A stretch of DNA of 64,000 nt from Sporosarcina sp. 6E9 (GCF_017921835.1 NZ_JAGEMN010000001.1:1109874-1173873), one strand, 5' to 3'. Shown: positions 16,699 to 27,074, numbered from the stretch's first letter. Program-made: numbers and translations. The notes: generated from the sequence alone by a model not told the origin.

Positions 16699-16733
16699 AA
16701 AAGTCAAAGCCGGAATATCGGACTTTGACTTTT
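16699..16733 (-). terminator. Partial terminator between dnaK and dnaJ
   Basis: Arms AAAAGTCAAAG (16699-16709) and CTTTGACTTTT (16723-16733) pair perfectly around a GC-rich loop. On the minus strand the stem is followed by a mixed A/T tail. It probably gives partial readthrough into dnaJ. Confidence 0.7.
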
Positions 16734-16748
16734 CCGTCAACTAGTTAA

Positions 16749-18581
16749 TTATTTTTTCTCGTCTTCATCTACTTCTTCGAAATCCGCATCAACGACATCG
16801 TCCTCTGCTTCTCCGGCACCTTCAGCGCCCTCGGCAGCTTGCGCTTCCGCTGCTGCTTGTTCATATAGTTTCATTGTTAGTTTTTGAACAATTTCTTCTA
16901 GTGCTGTTTTCTTAGTGCTAACGTCTTCGAAGTTATTTTCTTCTAAAGCTGTTTTCAACTCTGCAGAAGCATCTTCGATTTCTTTAGTTTCTTCTTCAGA
17001 AACTTTATCACCAAGATCTTTAACAGTTTTTTCAGCTTGGAAAATCAGCTGATCCGCTTCGTTTCTTAAGTCCGCTTCTTCTTTACGCTTTTTATCTGCT
17101 TCAGCATTTTCTTCTGCTTCTTTCACCATACGTTCGATATCTTCGTCCGAAAGTGAAGAGCTCGCTTGAATTGTAATGTTTTGTTCTTTTTGTGTACCGA
17201 GATCTTTCGCTTTAACGTTAACAATACCGTTTTTATCGATATCAAATGTAACTTCAATTTGTGGAACTCCGCGTTGTGCTGGTGGAATGTCTGTTAATTG
17301 GAAACGGCCAAGCGTTTTGTTGTCAGCAGCCATTGGACGCTCACCTTGTAGAACATGAATATCAACAGCTGGTTGGTTATCTGCAGCAGTCGAGAATACT
17401 TCAGATTTACTTGTTGGAATTGTTGTGTTGCGTTCAATCAGCTTCGTGAACACGTTACCCATTGTTTCAATACCAAGTGAAAGTGGCGTTACGTCTAGTA
17501 GAACAACGTCTGTCACGTCACCGCTTAGGATTGAACCTTGAACTGCAGCACCCATTGCGACAACTTCATCCGGGTTAACGCCTCTATATGCTTCTTTTCC
17601 TGTTTCTTTTTGAATCGCTTCTTGTACTGCTGGAATACGTGTTGATCCACCTACAAGAATTACACGGTCGATTTCAGATGCAGAGAGACCCGCGTCTTTC
17701 ATTGCTTGACGTGTTGGAACCATTGAACGCTCTACTAGGTGACTTGTTAACTCATCAAATTTCGCACGTGACAGCGTAACTTCTAAGTGTAATGGACCAG
17801 CTTCTCCAGCTGTAATAAATGGTAATGAAATCTGAGCTGATGTTACACCTGAAAGATCTTTCTTCGCTTTTTCAGCGCCATCTTTCAAACGTTGCATCGC
17901 CATTTTGTCTTGAGAAAGATCAATGCCATTTTCTTTACGGAATTCTTGAACAAGATAATCGATGATTACATCGTCAAAATCGTCTCCGCCTAGTTTGTTA
18001 TCTCCAGCTGTTGACAGTACTTGGAATACACCGTCTCCAAGCTCTAGAATAGAAACGTCAAATGTTCCACCACCGAGGTCATAAACTAGAATTGTTTGGT
18101 CTTCATCAGTTTTATCGAGTCCATAAGCAAGTGCAGCTGCAGTTGGCTCGTTAATGATACGTTCGACTTCTAGCCCAGCAATTCTACCCGCATCTTGTGT
18201 AGCTTGTCGCTGTGCATCACTAAAGTATGCTGGAACTGTAATAACTGCTTTTGTAACCTTTTCTCCAAGATATTCTTCTGCATAACCTTTCATATATTGA
18301 AGAATCATAGCAGAAACTTCTTGTGGCGTGTATTCAGTATCTTCAGCTTTTACTTTGAAATCCGAACCCATATGACGTTTTACGGACATGATTGTATTAG
18401 GATTTGTAATCGCTTGACGTTTTGCAACTTCCCCAACTTGTCTTTCACCATTTTTAAATGAAACAACTGATGGAGTCGTACGGTTACCTTCCGGATTTGG
18501 AATTACTTTCGGCTCTCCGCCTTCATATACTGCTACTACTGAGTTTGTTGTACCTAAGTCAATACCGATAATTTTACTCAT
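16749..18581 (-). CDS. dnaK: Molecular chaperone DnaK (Hsp70)
   Basis: 610 aa. The ATPase domain begins [14 protein letters not shown] and contains [12 protein letters not shown] and [10 protein letters not shown]. The substrate domain spans about 385-505, and the tail is acidic, ending EEVDEDEKK. It folds nascent and heat-damaged proteins with DnaJ and GrpE. The ATG at 18581 has AGGAGG at 9 nt; the TTG at 18587 is too close to it. No CIRCE lies directly upstream, so transcription comes from the hrcA promoter. Confidence 0.98.
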   Translation of the reverse strand: MSKIIGIDLGTTNSVVAVYEGGEPKVIPNPEGNRTTPSVVSFKNGERQVGEVAKRQAITNPNTIMSVKRHMGSDFKVKAEDTEYTPQEVSAMILQYMKGYAEEYLGEKVTKAVITVPAYFSDAQRQATQDAGRIAGLEVERIINEPTAAALAYGLDKTDEDQTILVYDLGGGTFDVSILELGDGVFQVLSTAGDNKLGGDDFDDVIIDYLVQEFRKENGIDLSQDKMAMQRLKDGAEKAKKDLSGVTSAQISLPFITAGEAGPLHLEVTLSRAKFDELTSHLVERSMVPTRQAMKDAGLSASEIDRVILVGGSTRIPAVQEAIQKETGKEAYRGVNPDEVVAMGAAVQGSILSGDVTDVVLLDVTPLSLGIETMGNVFTKLIERNTTIPTSKSEVFSTAADNQPAVDIHVLQGERPMAADNKTLGRFQLTDIPPAQRGVPQIEVTFDIDKNGIVNVKAKDLGTQKEQNITIQASSSLSDEDIERMVKEAEENAEADKKRKEEADLRNEADQLIFQAEKTVKDLGDKVSEEETKEIEDASAELKTALEENNFEDVSTKKTALEEIVQKLTMKLYEQAAAEAQAAEGAEGAGEAEDDVVDADFEEVDEDEKK

Positions 18582-18624
18582 AATCAATTTCCTCCTAGAA
18601 TAATCACATAATAGTTATAATTAG

Positions 18625-20112
18625 TTATTCATTCACTTTAACCATCGAAGGTCTAAGCACTCGATCTTTTAGTATATAGCCTTTTTGCATTTCTTCAAGA
18701 ACGACGCCCGATGGTTTATCTTCTTCATTTCCTGTCATAATTGCTTGATGATAGTTTGGATCAAATTCCTGGTCAACCGCTTCAATTTCAACCAAACCTT
18801 CTGATTTTAAAGCATCAACGAGTGACCTGTAAATCATATCCATTCCTTCCATCATCGTGCGCGCTTCATCTGATTTGGCTTCTACGGCAATAGCCCGCGA
18901 GAAGTTGTCAAGGACAGGTATTAAATTAGTTAAGACGTTTTGAGATTTATATTTTTGAAGAGCTTCTTTATCAAGTGTGGCTCTTCGTCTAAAGTTGTCA
19001 TAATCAGCTAGTAATCGAAGATATTTGTTCTGTTCCTCTTCGATTTGTTCTTTTAATTGTTCAACTTCGTCTTTTTCCTCTTCGGGTGTCTCAACTTCTT
19101 CGTTGTCGGAAGATTCAACAACTTCTTCATTCTCTTCTATTACTTCTTCTGATCGTCCATAATCCATACGAGTCGGACCAACGATTGCAATTGATCCCTT
19201 CATTATTTCACCCGCTGAATATGTTGCTGTAATCACACTGAAATCGTCCATCGCATAATGGTTATTCTCGGAACCTATTCTGACGGCAATCCCTGTTCGG
19301 ACATCATTAAAAAATGTCGCCCTTGGTGCTCCTTTTTCAATAAGATCCAAAAACATTTTCATTTTATGGACATCATTAAATTCAGGTTGAGTCATCATAT
19401 TCATTTTTCCACCGAAATACAAACGTTCCTCAGGTGCGATTGCAATCGCTTCTTGAAAAGAAGCGTACAGTTCTCCCGCTTTATCAATATGGCGTTCAAG
19501 AATCATTTTCGTTTCTTGAACTAGTGTTTTTTGAAGATGAATTAGCGGCGTACCAATTAAACGTTCATTCAATATGTTGACCATTTTTTCAATATCCGAA
19601 GCTGTATAGCCTGTTGGGACATTAAATAAACGGTTTTCAACATGACCATTATCAGTCACTATAATAGCGACTGCGGTATCTTTGTCAAGCGGCACAATCG
19701 AAAATCGCTTTACGACATGCATTGACGAATCCGGGCCGAGTAATATGGAAGTATAATTCGTTAAATCGGAAAGAATTGTTGCAGATTTCCGTATTAACTC
19801 TTCGGTTTCCATTATTTTCTCTTGAAAAATAGAACGCAGCTGATTGCTATCTTCTCGATTTAGTTTTTCCTCTTTCAAAAGATGATCGACATAAAATCGA
19901 TATCCTTTTTCAGATGGAACGCGGCCTGAAGATGTATGTGTTTTCTCAAGATACCCCAACTCTTCAAGATCAGCCATATCGTTACGAATTGTCGCTGAAC
20001 TAAAAGGTGCCTCAGGTTTCTTAGAGAGTTGCCGAGAACCGACAGGCTGTGCGGATTTAATGAAATCGTCGACCGTCAGTCGTAAAATGAGTAACTGTCT
20101 GTTTGTCAACAT
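18625..20112 (-). CDS. HrcA-GrpE fusion protein (heat-shock repressor joined to nucleotide exchange factor)
   Basis: One open frame of 495 codons. Residues 1-320 are HrcA: winged helix MLTNRQLLILRLTVDDF and FSSATIRNDMADLEELGYLE, then the GAF-like and dimerisation region up to GPTRMDYGR. Residues 321-495 are GrpE: an acidic Glu-rich start, a long coiled coil, RLLADYDNFRRRA, and the DPNYHQAIM head. HrcA is normally about 343 aa and GrpE about 190, each a separate gene. Here about 23 HrcA C-terminal residues, the intergenic gap and the first GrpE codons are missing. The junction is near 19150. The ATG at 20112 has AGGAG 8 nt upstream. Whether both halves function is unknown; an assembly artefact is possible. 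Confidence 0.9.
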   Translation of the reverse strand: MLTNRQLLILRLTVDDFIKSAQPVGSRQLSKKPEAPFSSATIRNDMADLEELGYLEKTHTSSGRVPSEKGYRFYVDHLLKEEKLNREDSNQLRSIFQEKIMETEELIRKSATILSDLTNYTSILLGPDSSMHVVKRFSIVPLDKDTAVAIIVTDNGHVENRLFNVPTGYTASDIEKMVNILNERLIGTPLIHLQKTLVQETKMILERHIDKAGELYASFQEAIAIAPEERLYFGGKMNMMTQPEFNDVHKMKMFLDLIEKGAPRATFFNDVRTGIAVRIGSENNHYAMDDFSVITATYSAGEIMKGSIAIVGPTRMDYGRSEEVIEENEEVVESSDNEEVETPEEEKDEVEQLKEQIEEEQNKYLRLLADYDNFRRRATLDKEALQKYKSQNVLTNLIPVLDNFSRAIAVEAKSDEARTMMEGMDMIYRSLVDALKSEGLVEIEAVDQEFDPNYHQAIMTGNEEDKPSGVVLEEMQKGYILKDRVLRPSMVKVNE

Positions 20113-20126
20113 GATCATCACTCCTG

Positions 20127-20153
20127 TTAGCACTCATCAAGAGAGAGTGCTAA
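20127..20153. promoter_or_regulatory. CIRCE element
   Basis: The perfect inverted repeat TTAGCACTC (20127-20135 read on the plus strand) and GAGTGCTAA (20145-20153), with a 9-bp spacer, is the HrcA operator. It overlaps the start-proximal leader of the fusion gene, 15 bp from its ATG. Confidence 0.97.
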
Positions 20154-20163
20154 TACTACTCAT

Positions 20164-20192
20164 AATTTATCAAAAGGAATTGTCGCTGTCAA
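20164..20192 (-). promoter_or_regulatory. SigA promoter of the heat-shock operon
   Basis: -35 TTGACA (20192-20187), 17-bp spacer, -10 TAAATT (20169-20164), immediately upstream of the CIRCE element on the minus strand. Confidence 0.85.
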
Positions 20193-20207
20193 CGAATTGA
20201 CTCGAAG

Positions 20208-21341
20208 TTACGCTAAAAATTGTTGAAATACTTCGTTGCCTCTAAAAACTCCGTTTCGAGTCAGTTGGACTCTATCGCCATTTACTTCGATCAATTCCTT
20301 ATCTATTAGAGCTTGAATTGTTTCTCCGTAGACACTAGTTAAAGATTGTCCGAACTTTTCATGAAATAAGGCTGTTGAAATTCCGTCTGTCTTTCGTAAA
20401 CCAAGGAACATTTCTTCTTCCATCGCTTCCACGGGGGTCACGATATGAGATTGTTGAATCGGCCGAATGCCATTACCTACCTGCTCCATATACCGCTTAA
20501 TCGGACCAATATTGGAATACCGGTTTCCCGAAACGTAGCCATGTGCGCCAGCACCAATTCCTGCATATGTTTCATTTTCCCAATATAACAGATTATGTAT
20601 CGATTCGTAGTCAGGTCGGGCAAAATTGCTAATCTCATACCGCATACGACCTTTGCTTTCCATATGTTCGATTAGCATTTCAAACATTACTGTTTCCATG
20701 TCTTCACCTGGCAAAGGTAATTTACCTTTGTTCATTAAATTATAAAATACGGTTTTTGGTTCAACGATTAATGAGTAACCCGAGTAATGCGGCAGCTCTA
20801 AATCTGTAGCCTTGTTTAACGTGTCTTCCCACTGTTCTCGCGTTTGGTTCGGCAATCCATAGATAAGATCAATACTAATGTTTGTGAAATCGGCTTTCCG
20901 TGCTTCATTCACTACACGGATTGCGTCATGCGGATCATGCGTTCTACCGATGGCTTTCAATAAATCTTCATCAAATGATTGGACGCCAATACTTAAACGA
21001 TTGACGCCCCCATTTTTCAACACCAATAATTTGTCGAATGTCAACTCGTCAGGATTTGCTTCAGTAGAAAATTCTTTTAATGAAGAAACTTCGACGTACT
21101 CATTAATAATCGCCAGCAATCGATCTAATTGTTTCACAGACAATGACGTTGGTGTTCCGCCGCCAAGAAATACGGTTTCAACGTTAGCAAATGTAAAACC
21201 TTCTCTTTTCATTATGGCAAATTCCATGCCAATCGATTCAATATATTCATCGACCGGCTGGTTTTTGAAAAATACTTTATTAAAATCGCAGTAATGACAT
21301 ATCTGATGACAAAACGGGATGTGAATATAAATTCCTTTCAT
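20208..21341 (-). CDS. hemW: Heme chaperone HemW (radical SAM, HemN-like)
   Basis: 377 aa. The radical-SAM cluster CHQICHYC follows MKGIYIHIPF. GGGTPTSL and YGLPNQTREQWEDTL are family segments, and the C-terminal HemN domain carries the winged fold. It lacks the extra N-terminal residues of true coproporphyrinogen dehydrogenase and is positioned before hrcA, as in Bacillus hemW. It hands heme to respiratory proteins. The ATG at 21341 has AGGAG at 8 nt. Confidence 0.93.
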   Translation of the reverse strand: MKGIYIHIPFCHQICHYCDFNKVFFKNQPVDEYIESIGMEFAIMKREGFTFANVETVFLGGGTPTSLSVKQLDRLLAIINEYVEVSSLKEFSTEANPDELTFDKLLVLKNGGVNRLSIGVQSFDEDLLKAIGRTHDPHDAIRVVNEARKADFTNISIDLIYGLPNQTREQWEDTLNKATDLELPHYSGYSLIVEPKTVFYNLMNKGKLPLPGEDMETVMFEMLIEHMESKGRMRYEISNFARPDYESIHNLLYWENETYAGIGAGAHGYVSGNRYSNIGPIKRYMEQVGNGIRPIQQSHIVTPVEAMEEEMFLGLRKTDGISTALFHEKFGQSLTSVYGETIQALIDKELIEVNGDRVQLTRNGVFRGNEVFQQFLA

Positions 21342-21364
21342 TTCGAACACTCCTTTCGCAACGG

Positions 21365-21391
21365 AAAAAAGGAGGCATCGACGCCCCCTTT
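21365..21391 (-). terminator. Terminator after lepA
   Basis: On the minus strand, AAAGGGGGC (21391-21383) pairs with GCCTCCTTT (21376-21368), with one G-U pair, and is followed by T's. Confidence 0.85.
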
Positions 21392-21411
21392 AGTTTAGTA
21401 AACAGGTTACC

Positions 21412-23235
21412 TTAATCTTCGTCCATCTTCAAAACCGCCATGAATGCTTCTTGCGGAACTTCGACAGAACCTACTTGTTTCATGCGTTTTTTACCTTCTT
21501 TTTGTTTTTCAAGCAGCTTTCGTTTACGTGAGATGTCGCCACCGTAACATTTGGCAAGAACGTTTTTACCGATTGATTTGATGGTTGAACGTGCGATGAT
21601 TTTTTGGCCAATTGCTGCCTGAACAGGAACTTCAAATTGTTGTCTAGGGATAAGTTCGCGTAGTTTTTCAACAATTGCTTTTCCACGCTCATATGAAAAA
21701 TCATTATGAACGATAAAGCTCAGTGCATCAACCTGTTCCCCGTTCAGTAAAATATCCATTTTCGCAAGTTTCGATTGTTTATAACCAATCATTTCATAAT
21801 CCAAAGATGCATACCCTCTTGTATTGGATTTTAATTGGTCGAAGAAATCAAATACAATTTCTGCAAGTGGAAGCTCATAAATTATATTGACACGAGATGA
21901 AGCTAAATAATCCATGGTAACAAAATTTCCTCTTTTACGTTGACAAAGCTCCATTACCGATCCTACATAATCTTCAGGAACCATTATTGATGCTTTAACG
22001 TACGGTTCTTCAACGTAGTCAATGACTTGAGCAGATGGCATCATTGCTGGGTTGTCTACTTTAAAATTGGTGCCATCAGTCTTAACGACATTGTAGATTA
22101 CGCTAGGCGCAGTCGTGATTAAATCGATTTTGAATTCTCGTTCAATCCGTTCCTGAATGATTTCCATATGGAGTAGTCCTAGAAAACCGCAACGATAACC
22201 AAACCCGAGGGCTTGTGAAGTTTCAGGCTCGTACTCAAGTGCCGAGTCATTCAATTCTAGTTTTTCAAGAGCCTCTCGGAGGTCATTGTATTTAGATGTG
22301 TCAATTGGATATAAACCGCAAAACACCATTGGATTCATTCTTCGATAACCTGGCAGTGCTTCTGAAGCTGGATTCTCAACTTTTGTTATTGTATCTCCGA
22401 CCTGGGTATCTCCGACATTTTTAATCGATGCTGAGAGAAAACCTACATCCCCTACATTTAATTCCTTTACTGGAGTCTCATGTGGTGTGAAAACTCCTGT
22501 TTCTAGAACTTCAAACTCTTTTCCAGTTGCCATCATCCGAACTTTTTCTCCTGGTTTAATCGAACCATCCAGTATTCGAATATATGCAATAACGCCTCTG
22601 TATTGATCATAATGCGAGTCGAAAATCAGTGCTTTTAATGGCGCATCAGGATTTCCTGTAGGTGCAGGTACTTTTTCTACAATTTGCTCTAATATATCCT
22701 CAATACCGATTCCTGACTTAGCTGATGCTAATACTGCTTCTGATGCATCTAGTCCGATAACGTCTTCAACTTCTTTTTTTACACGTTCTGGATCAGCGGC
22801 TGGTAAGTCGATTTTGTTGATGACGGGTAAAATTTCTAAATCATTATCTAACGCTAAATAAACGTTAGCCAATGTTTGCGCTTCAATACCCTGTGCAGCA
22901 TCGACCACTAAAATTGCCCCTTCACATGCTGCCAAGCTTCTGGATACCTCATATGTAAAGTCGACATGTCCCGGCGTATCAATTAAATGGAATATGTACT
23001 CCTCGCCATCCTTAGCTAGGTACGTCAACTGTACTGCGTTCAATTTAATTGTAATTCCGCGTTCTCGTTCTAAATCCATCGAATCTAATGTTTGAGTTTT
23101 CAACTCTCTTGACGATACTGTGTTTGTTTTTTCTAATATTCGATCCGCTAGCGTAGACTTCCCATGGTCAATATGGGCGATAATTGAAAAGTTTCTAATG
23201 TTTTTTTGACGTGCTAGTCTTTGTTCTAAATTCAT
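21412..23235 (-). CDS. lepA: Elongation factor 4 (LepA), back-translocating GTPase
   Basis: 607 aa. G motifs are [13 protein letters not shown] (G1), [20 protein letters not shown] and [11 protein letters not shown], and the LepA-specific C-terminal domain ends with basic residues and [14 protein letters not shown] sequence. It acts on stalled or mis-translocated ribosomes. The open frame extends 51 codons further, but the ATG at 23235 has AGGAGTG six bases upstream and gives the normal family length. Confidence 0.97.
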   Translation of the reverse strand: MNLEQRLARQKNIRNFSIIAHIDHGKSTLADRILEKTNTVSSRELKTQTLDSMDLERERGITIKLNAVQLTYLAKDGEEYIFHLIDTPGHVDFTYEVSRSLAACEGAILVVDAAQGIEAQTLANVYLALDNDLEILPVINKIDLPAADPERVKKEVEDVIGLDASEAVLASAKSGIGIEDILEQIVEKVPAPTGNPDAPLKALIFDSHYDQYRGVIAYIRILDGSIKPGEKVRMMATGKEFEVLETGVFTPHETPVKELNVGDVGFLSASIKNVGDTQVGDTITKVENPASEALPGYRRMNPMVFCGLYPIDTSKYNDLREALEKLELNDSALEYEPETSQALGFGYRCGFLGLLHMEIIQERIEREFKIDLITTAPSVIYNVVKTDGTNFKVDNPAMMPSAQVIDYVEEPYVKASIMVPEDYVGSVMELCQRKRGNFVTMDYLASSRVNIIYELPLAEIVFDFFDQLKSNTRGYASLDYEMIGYKQSKLAKMDILLNGEQVDALSFIVHNDFSYERGKAIVEKLRELIPRQQFEVPVQAAIGQKIIARSTIKSIGKNVLAKCYGGDISRKRKLLEKQKEGKKRMKQVGSVEVPQEAFMAVLKMDED

Positions 23236-23341
23236 TAAGTTCACTCCTATTTCTGCTATTAGGATTATACCAGTGAACGGTGATTTGTTCAATTTTAGGA
23301 CATTAATTTTTATAATATTATTTGAAAATTGGACATGAAAA

Positions 23342-23411
23342 AACCAATCAGACACGATTGTTTCTTTGATCGCGTATACCGCGGTCAAAAATCCAACAAG
23401 TCTAATTGGTT
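23342..23411 (-). terminator. Long terminator after spoIIP
   Basis: Outer arms AACCAATCAGAC (23342-23353) and GTCTAATTGGTT (23400-23411) enclose a second stem around CGCG. On the minus strand the structure is followed by TTTTTTC. Confidence 0.8.
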
Positions 23412-23425
23412 ATATAATATATTAT

Positions 23426-24283
23426 TTAATCTTGACTTTTGTCACTCGATAATATCGTAGCTATAGCCGAAGCAATCACAGCTACTGTGCGATTCAATTC
23501 CGCTTCACTATTTCCGATTCCACCTAGTTCAACGAGGACAATTGATGGATGTAAATCTTGATTGTATTTACCATCGACACCCGCCCCGCCTTTTGGAATG
23601 ATACTTCGTGTGATTCCAGGAACCAGTTTTTCCATTTCATCCTTTATTTGTTGTGCTAACGCACGATTTTGTTTATGGTTCGGATGCTCCAACCCGACTA
23701 CGAATGCCACTTTTGCATACTTTTCACCTTGATAAATTGCAGTTGTTTTATCCGCATCTACCGAATCCCTGTGCATATCAATAATTAAATCATAATCGAC
23801 TTCTTTAATTTTTTCTTGAACGAATGGGCGGATTGATTTATACGCTTGACTAAAAGACATACCGCGTCTATTAAGTTCCGCCATATTATCAATGGGTAAA
23901 ATATCAGTTTGTATTTCATTAACGGCGAGCTGGGTTTGTAGTTTTTCACCGAACTTGGCAATATTTTCTGATTGATGGGATACTGAAATCTTTCCGTTTT
24001 TCTCTTTAGTCACTGGCTTGTAAGCTTCGTGATTATGCGTAAAATAGACGAGTGCTTTCTTTTCTTTCTTTTCTTTCTTTTCTTTCTTTTCCTTCTTTTC
24101 CGCGGCTACAGTTTCTGGTCCTGGTTTATTTCCTTCAAAAACATTGGATGCATAAACGATAACAGGCTCGTTTATAAGCTTCGAAGTTTTTGTCGATTCA
24201 CCGTTAGGGAGGAACTGTATAATTACCGGGAATAAGAATAAAAATAGAATAAGTGAGCTCCAAATCTTCAATGTTTTTTTCAA
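23426..24283 (-). CDS. spoIIP: Stage II sporulation protein P (SpoIIP), forespore-engulfment peptidoglycan hydrolase
   Basis: 285 aa. It has an N-terminal membrane anchor (about 8-27), then a linker with a Lys/Glu repeat, then the SpoIIP domain with ALVYFTHNHEAYKP (His and Glu zinc or catalytic residues), IIDMHRDS and IVLVELGGIGNS. It is shorter than the about 400 aa of B. subtilis because the linker is short. It cuts glycan and peptide links during engulfment. It lies 50 nt after gpr, the usual order. Confidence 0.92.
   Translation of the reverse strand: MKKTLKIWSSLILFLFLFPVIIQFLPNGESTKTSKLINEPVIVYASNVFEGNKPGPETVAAEKKEKKEKKEKKEKKALVYFTHNHEAYKPVTKEKNGKISVSHQSENIAKFGEKLQTQLAVNEIQTDILPIDNMAELNRRGMSFSQAYKSIRPFVQEKIKEVDYDLIIDMHRDSVDADKTTAIYQGEKYAKVAFVVGLEHPNHKQNRALAQQIKDEMEKLVPGITRSIIPKGGAGVDGKYNQDLHPSIVLVELGGIGNSEAELNRTVAVIASAIATILSSDKSQD
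24055..24101. repeat. Nine-base tandem repeat in spoIIP linker
   Basis: About four to five copies of TTTTCTTTC (coding strand GAAAGAAAA) encode KEKKEKKEKK. The unit is a multiple of three, so slippage changes linker length without breaking the frame. Confidence 0.8.
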
Positions 24284-24333
24284 ATTGCATCCCTCCGTTC
24301 TCCAACTATATGCTTTGGAAAACGAATCAATGC

Positions 24334-25371
24334 CTATTTTTTAATGCGTTTAACCCAACTAGATAATGAACCCGTTAGCGCATCGGCGTACATAGTTACC
24401 CAAGAGTCAATTTCTTTCGGCGAAATAAATGTTCTTAATTCATGGGTTGTTAAAACTTCTTCAAATAATTGTACACGATCTTCATGTGTCCATTCTGACC
24501 AGTCGCCGAATATCGGTCGCAATGTTGAGCGATCTGCGTCTTTATTTTCAGCATGTAACCACGGTGTAACAGATAGTCGTGATGAAGGGCTGTTTTCCTC
24601 TTCGATTTTCGAAGCTATATAGCCAAACATTCGATCGATTGCATCCGCTACCATTACGGGGCCGTCTACAACTGTCGGGATTCCAATTGCAATTACCGGT
24701 AACCCAAGGGTTTCCTTAGAAAGTTCCTTACGGCTATTTCCCACACCAGATCCCGGATGAATTCCTGTATCCGTCAATTGAATAGTTTTGCAAAGTCGCG
24801 ACGAATCCCTGGCGGCAAGTGCATCAATGACAATCAGCAGACTCGGTTTAACCTCTTTCACGATTGCTTTTACAAAATCGGCCGTCTCTAACCCTGTCTG
24901 TACTGTAACGCCCGGAGCATAAACGTAGATTTCACTTCCATCCTCTGAATAATAATCAGGAACGATTTCCTGTAACTTATCAATCAATAAAGGCCCCACC
25001 GCATCGGGGGTAACATCTCGATTTCCCAATCCTATAAACAGAATTTTTCCTTTAACGATAGAAGGTTCATGTTTGAGTATATCGTCAAGTTTTTCAATTA
25101 ATAAATCAGATAAGTTTTTTATCTCATCTACATCTTCAGTAGTTAGGGTTGGTACAGTTAAGGTAACGTATGTACCTTTTTTCTTTCCTATTCTTTTTTC
25201 ACCTACATCATCCACTTTTACTTCCGTTATAATAATTCTTCCTTGTCGTGATTCATTAAAATCAATGCCATCAGCTTCTTTAAGTCGATTCGATTCCGAT
25301 TCCGTTTGATGACGAACCATTTCTTCATTTTCAACGAGAAGATCTGTTCGATAATAATCAAGTTTACTCAT
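24334..25371 (-). CDS. gpr: Germination protease Gpr
   Basis: 345 aa of the A25 family. The propeptide region MSKLDYYRTDLLVENEE is followed by GIDFNESRQGRIIITEVKVDD, GLGNRDVTPDAVGPL, LIVIDALAARDSSRL and IHPGSGVGNSR, all typical of Gpr. It degrades small acid-soluble spore proteins when spores germinate. It is upstream of spoIIP and divergent from rpsT. Confidence 0.96.
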   Translation of the reverse strand: MSKLDYYRTDLLVENEEMVRHQTESESNRLKEADGIDFNESRQGRIIITEVKVDDVGEKRIGKKKGTYVTLTVPTLTTEDVDEIKNLSDLLIEKLDDILKHEPSIVKGKILFIGLGNRDVTPDAVGPLLIDKLQEIVPDYYSEDGSEIYVYAPGVTVQTGLETADFVKAIVKEVKPSLLIVIDALAARDSSRLCKTIQLTDTGIHPGSGVGNSRKELSKETLGLPVIAIGIPTVVDGPVMVADAIDRMFGYIASKIEEENSPSSRLSVTPWLHAENKDADRSTLRPIFGDWSEWTHEDRVQLFEEVLTTHELRTFISPKEIDSWVTMYADALTGSLSSWVKRIKK

Positions 25372-25485
25372 TAAATCACCTCATTGTTAGTTTGTACGAA
25401 GTGTGTCGCAAATATTCTCTTCCATGAATTATTGGGTGTGAATTTAATGTTTTTAACTATGATGCTATATCATCAGATTTTTTTA

Positions 25486-25514
25486 TTGCAATTTATCGCC
25501 CGATTTGTTAAAAT
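25486..25514 (+). promoter_or_regulatory. Promoter of rpsT
   Basis: -35 TTGCAA (25486-25491), 17-bp spacer, -10 TAAAAT (25509-25514). The leader to the start codon is about 70 nt. Confidence 0.65.
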
Positions 25515-25588
25515 TACTGATGTTATGGAAGAGGCTTCGATCTTATGAATGAATGCTTTTGCCCTACCTGAAATTGGAGGTGAATGAT

Positions 25589-25843
25589 TTGCCAAACATT
25601 AAATCAGCAATTAAAAGCGTAAAACAAAACGCAAGTAAAAACGAACGTAACTCACATGCTAAAGCAACTATGCGTTCTGCTGTTCGTAAAGCTGAACTAG
25701 CAATTGAAAACAATGAAGAAAACACTACTGAAGTTGTAAGAAAAGCTATTAAACTAATGGACACTGCTGCACGTAAAGGCCTTATCCATAAAAATAATGC
25801 TTCACGCCAAAAAGCACGCCTTACAAAAAAAGCAGCACAGTAA
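25589..25843 (+). CDS. rpsT: 30S ribosomal protein S20
   Basis: 84 aa of basic helical protein. TTG at 25589 is the start: GGAGGTG lies six bases upstream and the product begins PNIKSAIKSVKQN, the family N-terminus. A longer frame exists but has no ribosome site. It binds 16S rRNA early in 30S assembly. Rare start codons are common for rpsT and fit its autoregulation. Monocistronic. Confidence 0.96.
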   Translation: MPNIKSAIKSVKQNASKNERNSHAKATMRSAVRKAELAIENNEENTTEVVRKAIKLMDTAARKGLIHKNNASRQKARLTKKAAQ

Positions 25844-25851
25844 TCATATGA

Positions 25852-25883
25852 AAAAGACCGTCCTACAAACTGGACGGTCTTTT
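25852..25883 (+). terminator. Terminator after rpsT
   Basis: AAAAGACCGTCC (25852-25863) pairs with GGACGGTCTTTT (25872-25883). It also serves holA from the other side. Confidence 0.9.
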
Positions 25884-25896
25884 CTTATGCTTAATC

Positions 25897-26913
25897 CTAA
25901 ACCCGTAAAGGATCCATTAAAAATAGTTCCAATACACGCTCTCGTCTTCCGCCTGTCGATTTTAACTTAAAGTCAATGACAGCAAGTTCTTTGATAATTG
26001 ATAACAAACGATTCTCATTCGGTATATTTCTATTTTCCATCATCAGCTTGACACGGTAAGGGTGAACTTGCAGGGTTTTCGCAATTTGCTGTTGTTGGTA
26101 TCCTTTTTTTCGTAATGATTGAACATGTATCATCAGCCGAATATGCCCGGCAATTAATGATGTTAACATGATGGGTTCTTCACCATTACGCAGTAAGTCA
26201 TGGTAAATCGAAATGGTTTTTCCGATATTTCCCGACACATATGAATCTGTTAATCTAAAAACATCCATTTCAGGTGTTCTAGGAACTAGCATTTCAATTA
26301 GATCTTCCGTTATTTCGCCTGTCCCGCCCAAGTATGTCGTCATTTTGCTAATCTCTGCTGACAAGGCCAAAAGACTATCACCCGCCATATTAACGAGGCT
26401 GCCCGCTGTTTCAGAAGTAATCTGAACACCATTCACTTTAGCTTGGTGTTGTATCCAGGTTAATAAGTCTCTTCCTTGCAAACGGTTGGCTTCAATTACT
26501 GTTGCAGCTTTTCTCATTTTCTTTGTGATTCTTTTTCGGCCATCTAAGTTTTCAAATGGCGCTATAAAAACGACAGTTGCGGTTGGTGATGGATTATCAA
26601 GCCAATTTTCCAGCAATTCTATATTATGCTCTACCGCGTTTCTCTTTTTATCTTGTCCGCTTAAAAATGATGCATTGCTTGCGATTATCAATTTATGTTC
26701 TTGCAAAAAAGGCAATGTATCAGCTTCCTCAATAACCGTTTCCACTTCCGTTTCTTCGAGATCGAATCGGATAATTGAATTTTCATCGATATCCGGTATC
26801 GCTTTAGTTAATCGCTCAATTGTCGAATCAAAAATATGTTGTTCAATCCCCATAAGTAAATAGACTGGATCAACTTTTCCTGAAGCAATATTTTTCCATG
26901 TTGCATTTGCCAT
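25897..26913 (-). CDS. holA: DNA polymerase III subunit delta
   Basis: 338 aa. PVYLLMGIEQHIFD, IRFDLEET, the clamp-loader AAA-like core, and the C-terminal collar region (LLRNGEEPIMLTSLIAGHIR, HPYRVKLM) are typical of HolA (YqeN). The delta subunit opens the beta clamp. It lies between yqzM/comEC and rpsT, as in Bacillus. Confidence 0.95.
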   Translation of the reverse strand: MANATWKNIASGKVDPVYLLMGIEQHIFDSTIERLTKAIPDIDENSIIRFDLEETEVETVIEEADTLPFLQEHKLIIASNASFLSGQDKKRNAVEHNIELLENWLDNPSPTATVVFIAPFENLDGRKRITKKMRKAATVIEANRLQGRDLLTWIQHQAKVNGVQITSETAGSLVNMAGDSLLALSAEISKMTTYLGGTGEITEDLIEMLVPRTPEMDVFRLTDSYVSGNIGKTISIYHDLLRNGEEPIMLTSLIAGHIRLMIHVQSLRKKGYQQQQIAKTLQVHPYRVKLMMENRNIPNENRLLSIIKELAVIDFKLKSTGGRRERVLELFLMDPLRV

Positions 26914-27074
26914 ATTTTCACCTCTAGTAACTATGTAGTATCAGTATACATTATTATAAGTAGCTGTTTGAACAATTTGTGTCAATACCCAAGGATTGTT
27001 AGATAAAAGATGATTAACATAGATTTTTCCCACGGAATCAATTATACTATAAATGATATATGGGAGGTGTAGCA

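Noticed and set aside
18625..20112. A frameshift or missed stop separating hrcA and grpE
   Set aside because: The frame is continuous from the HrcA start to the GrpE end, with no stop and no second GrpE start near the junction. A sequencing or assembly deletion cannot be excluded from sequence alone.
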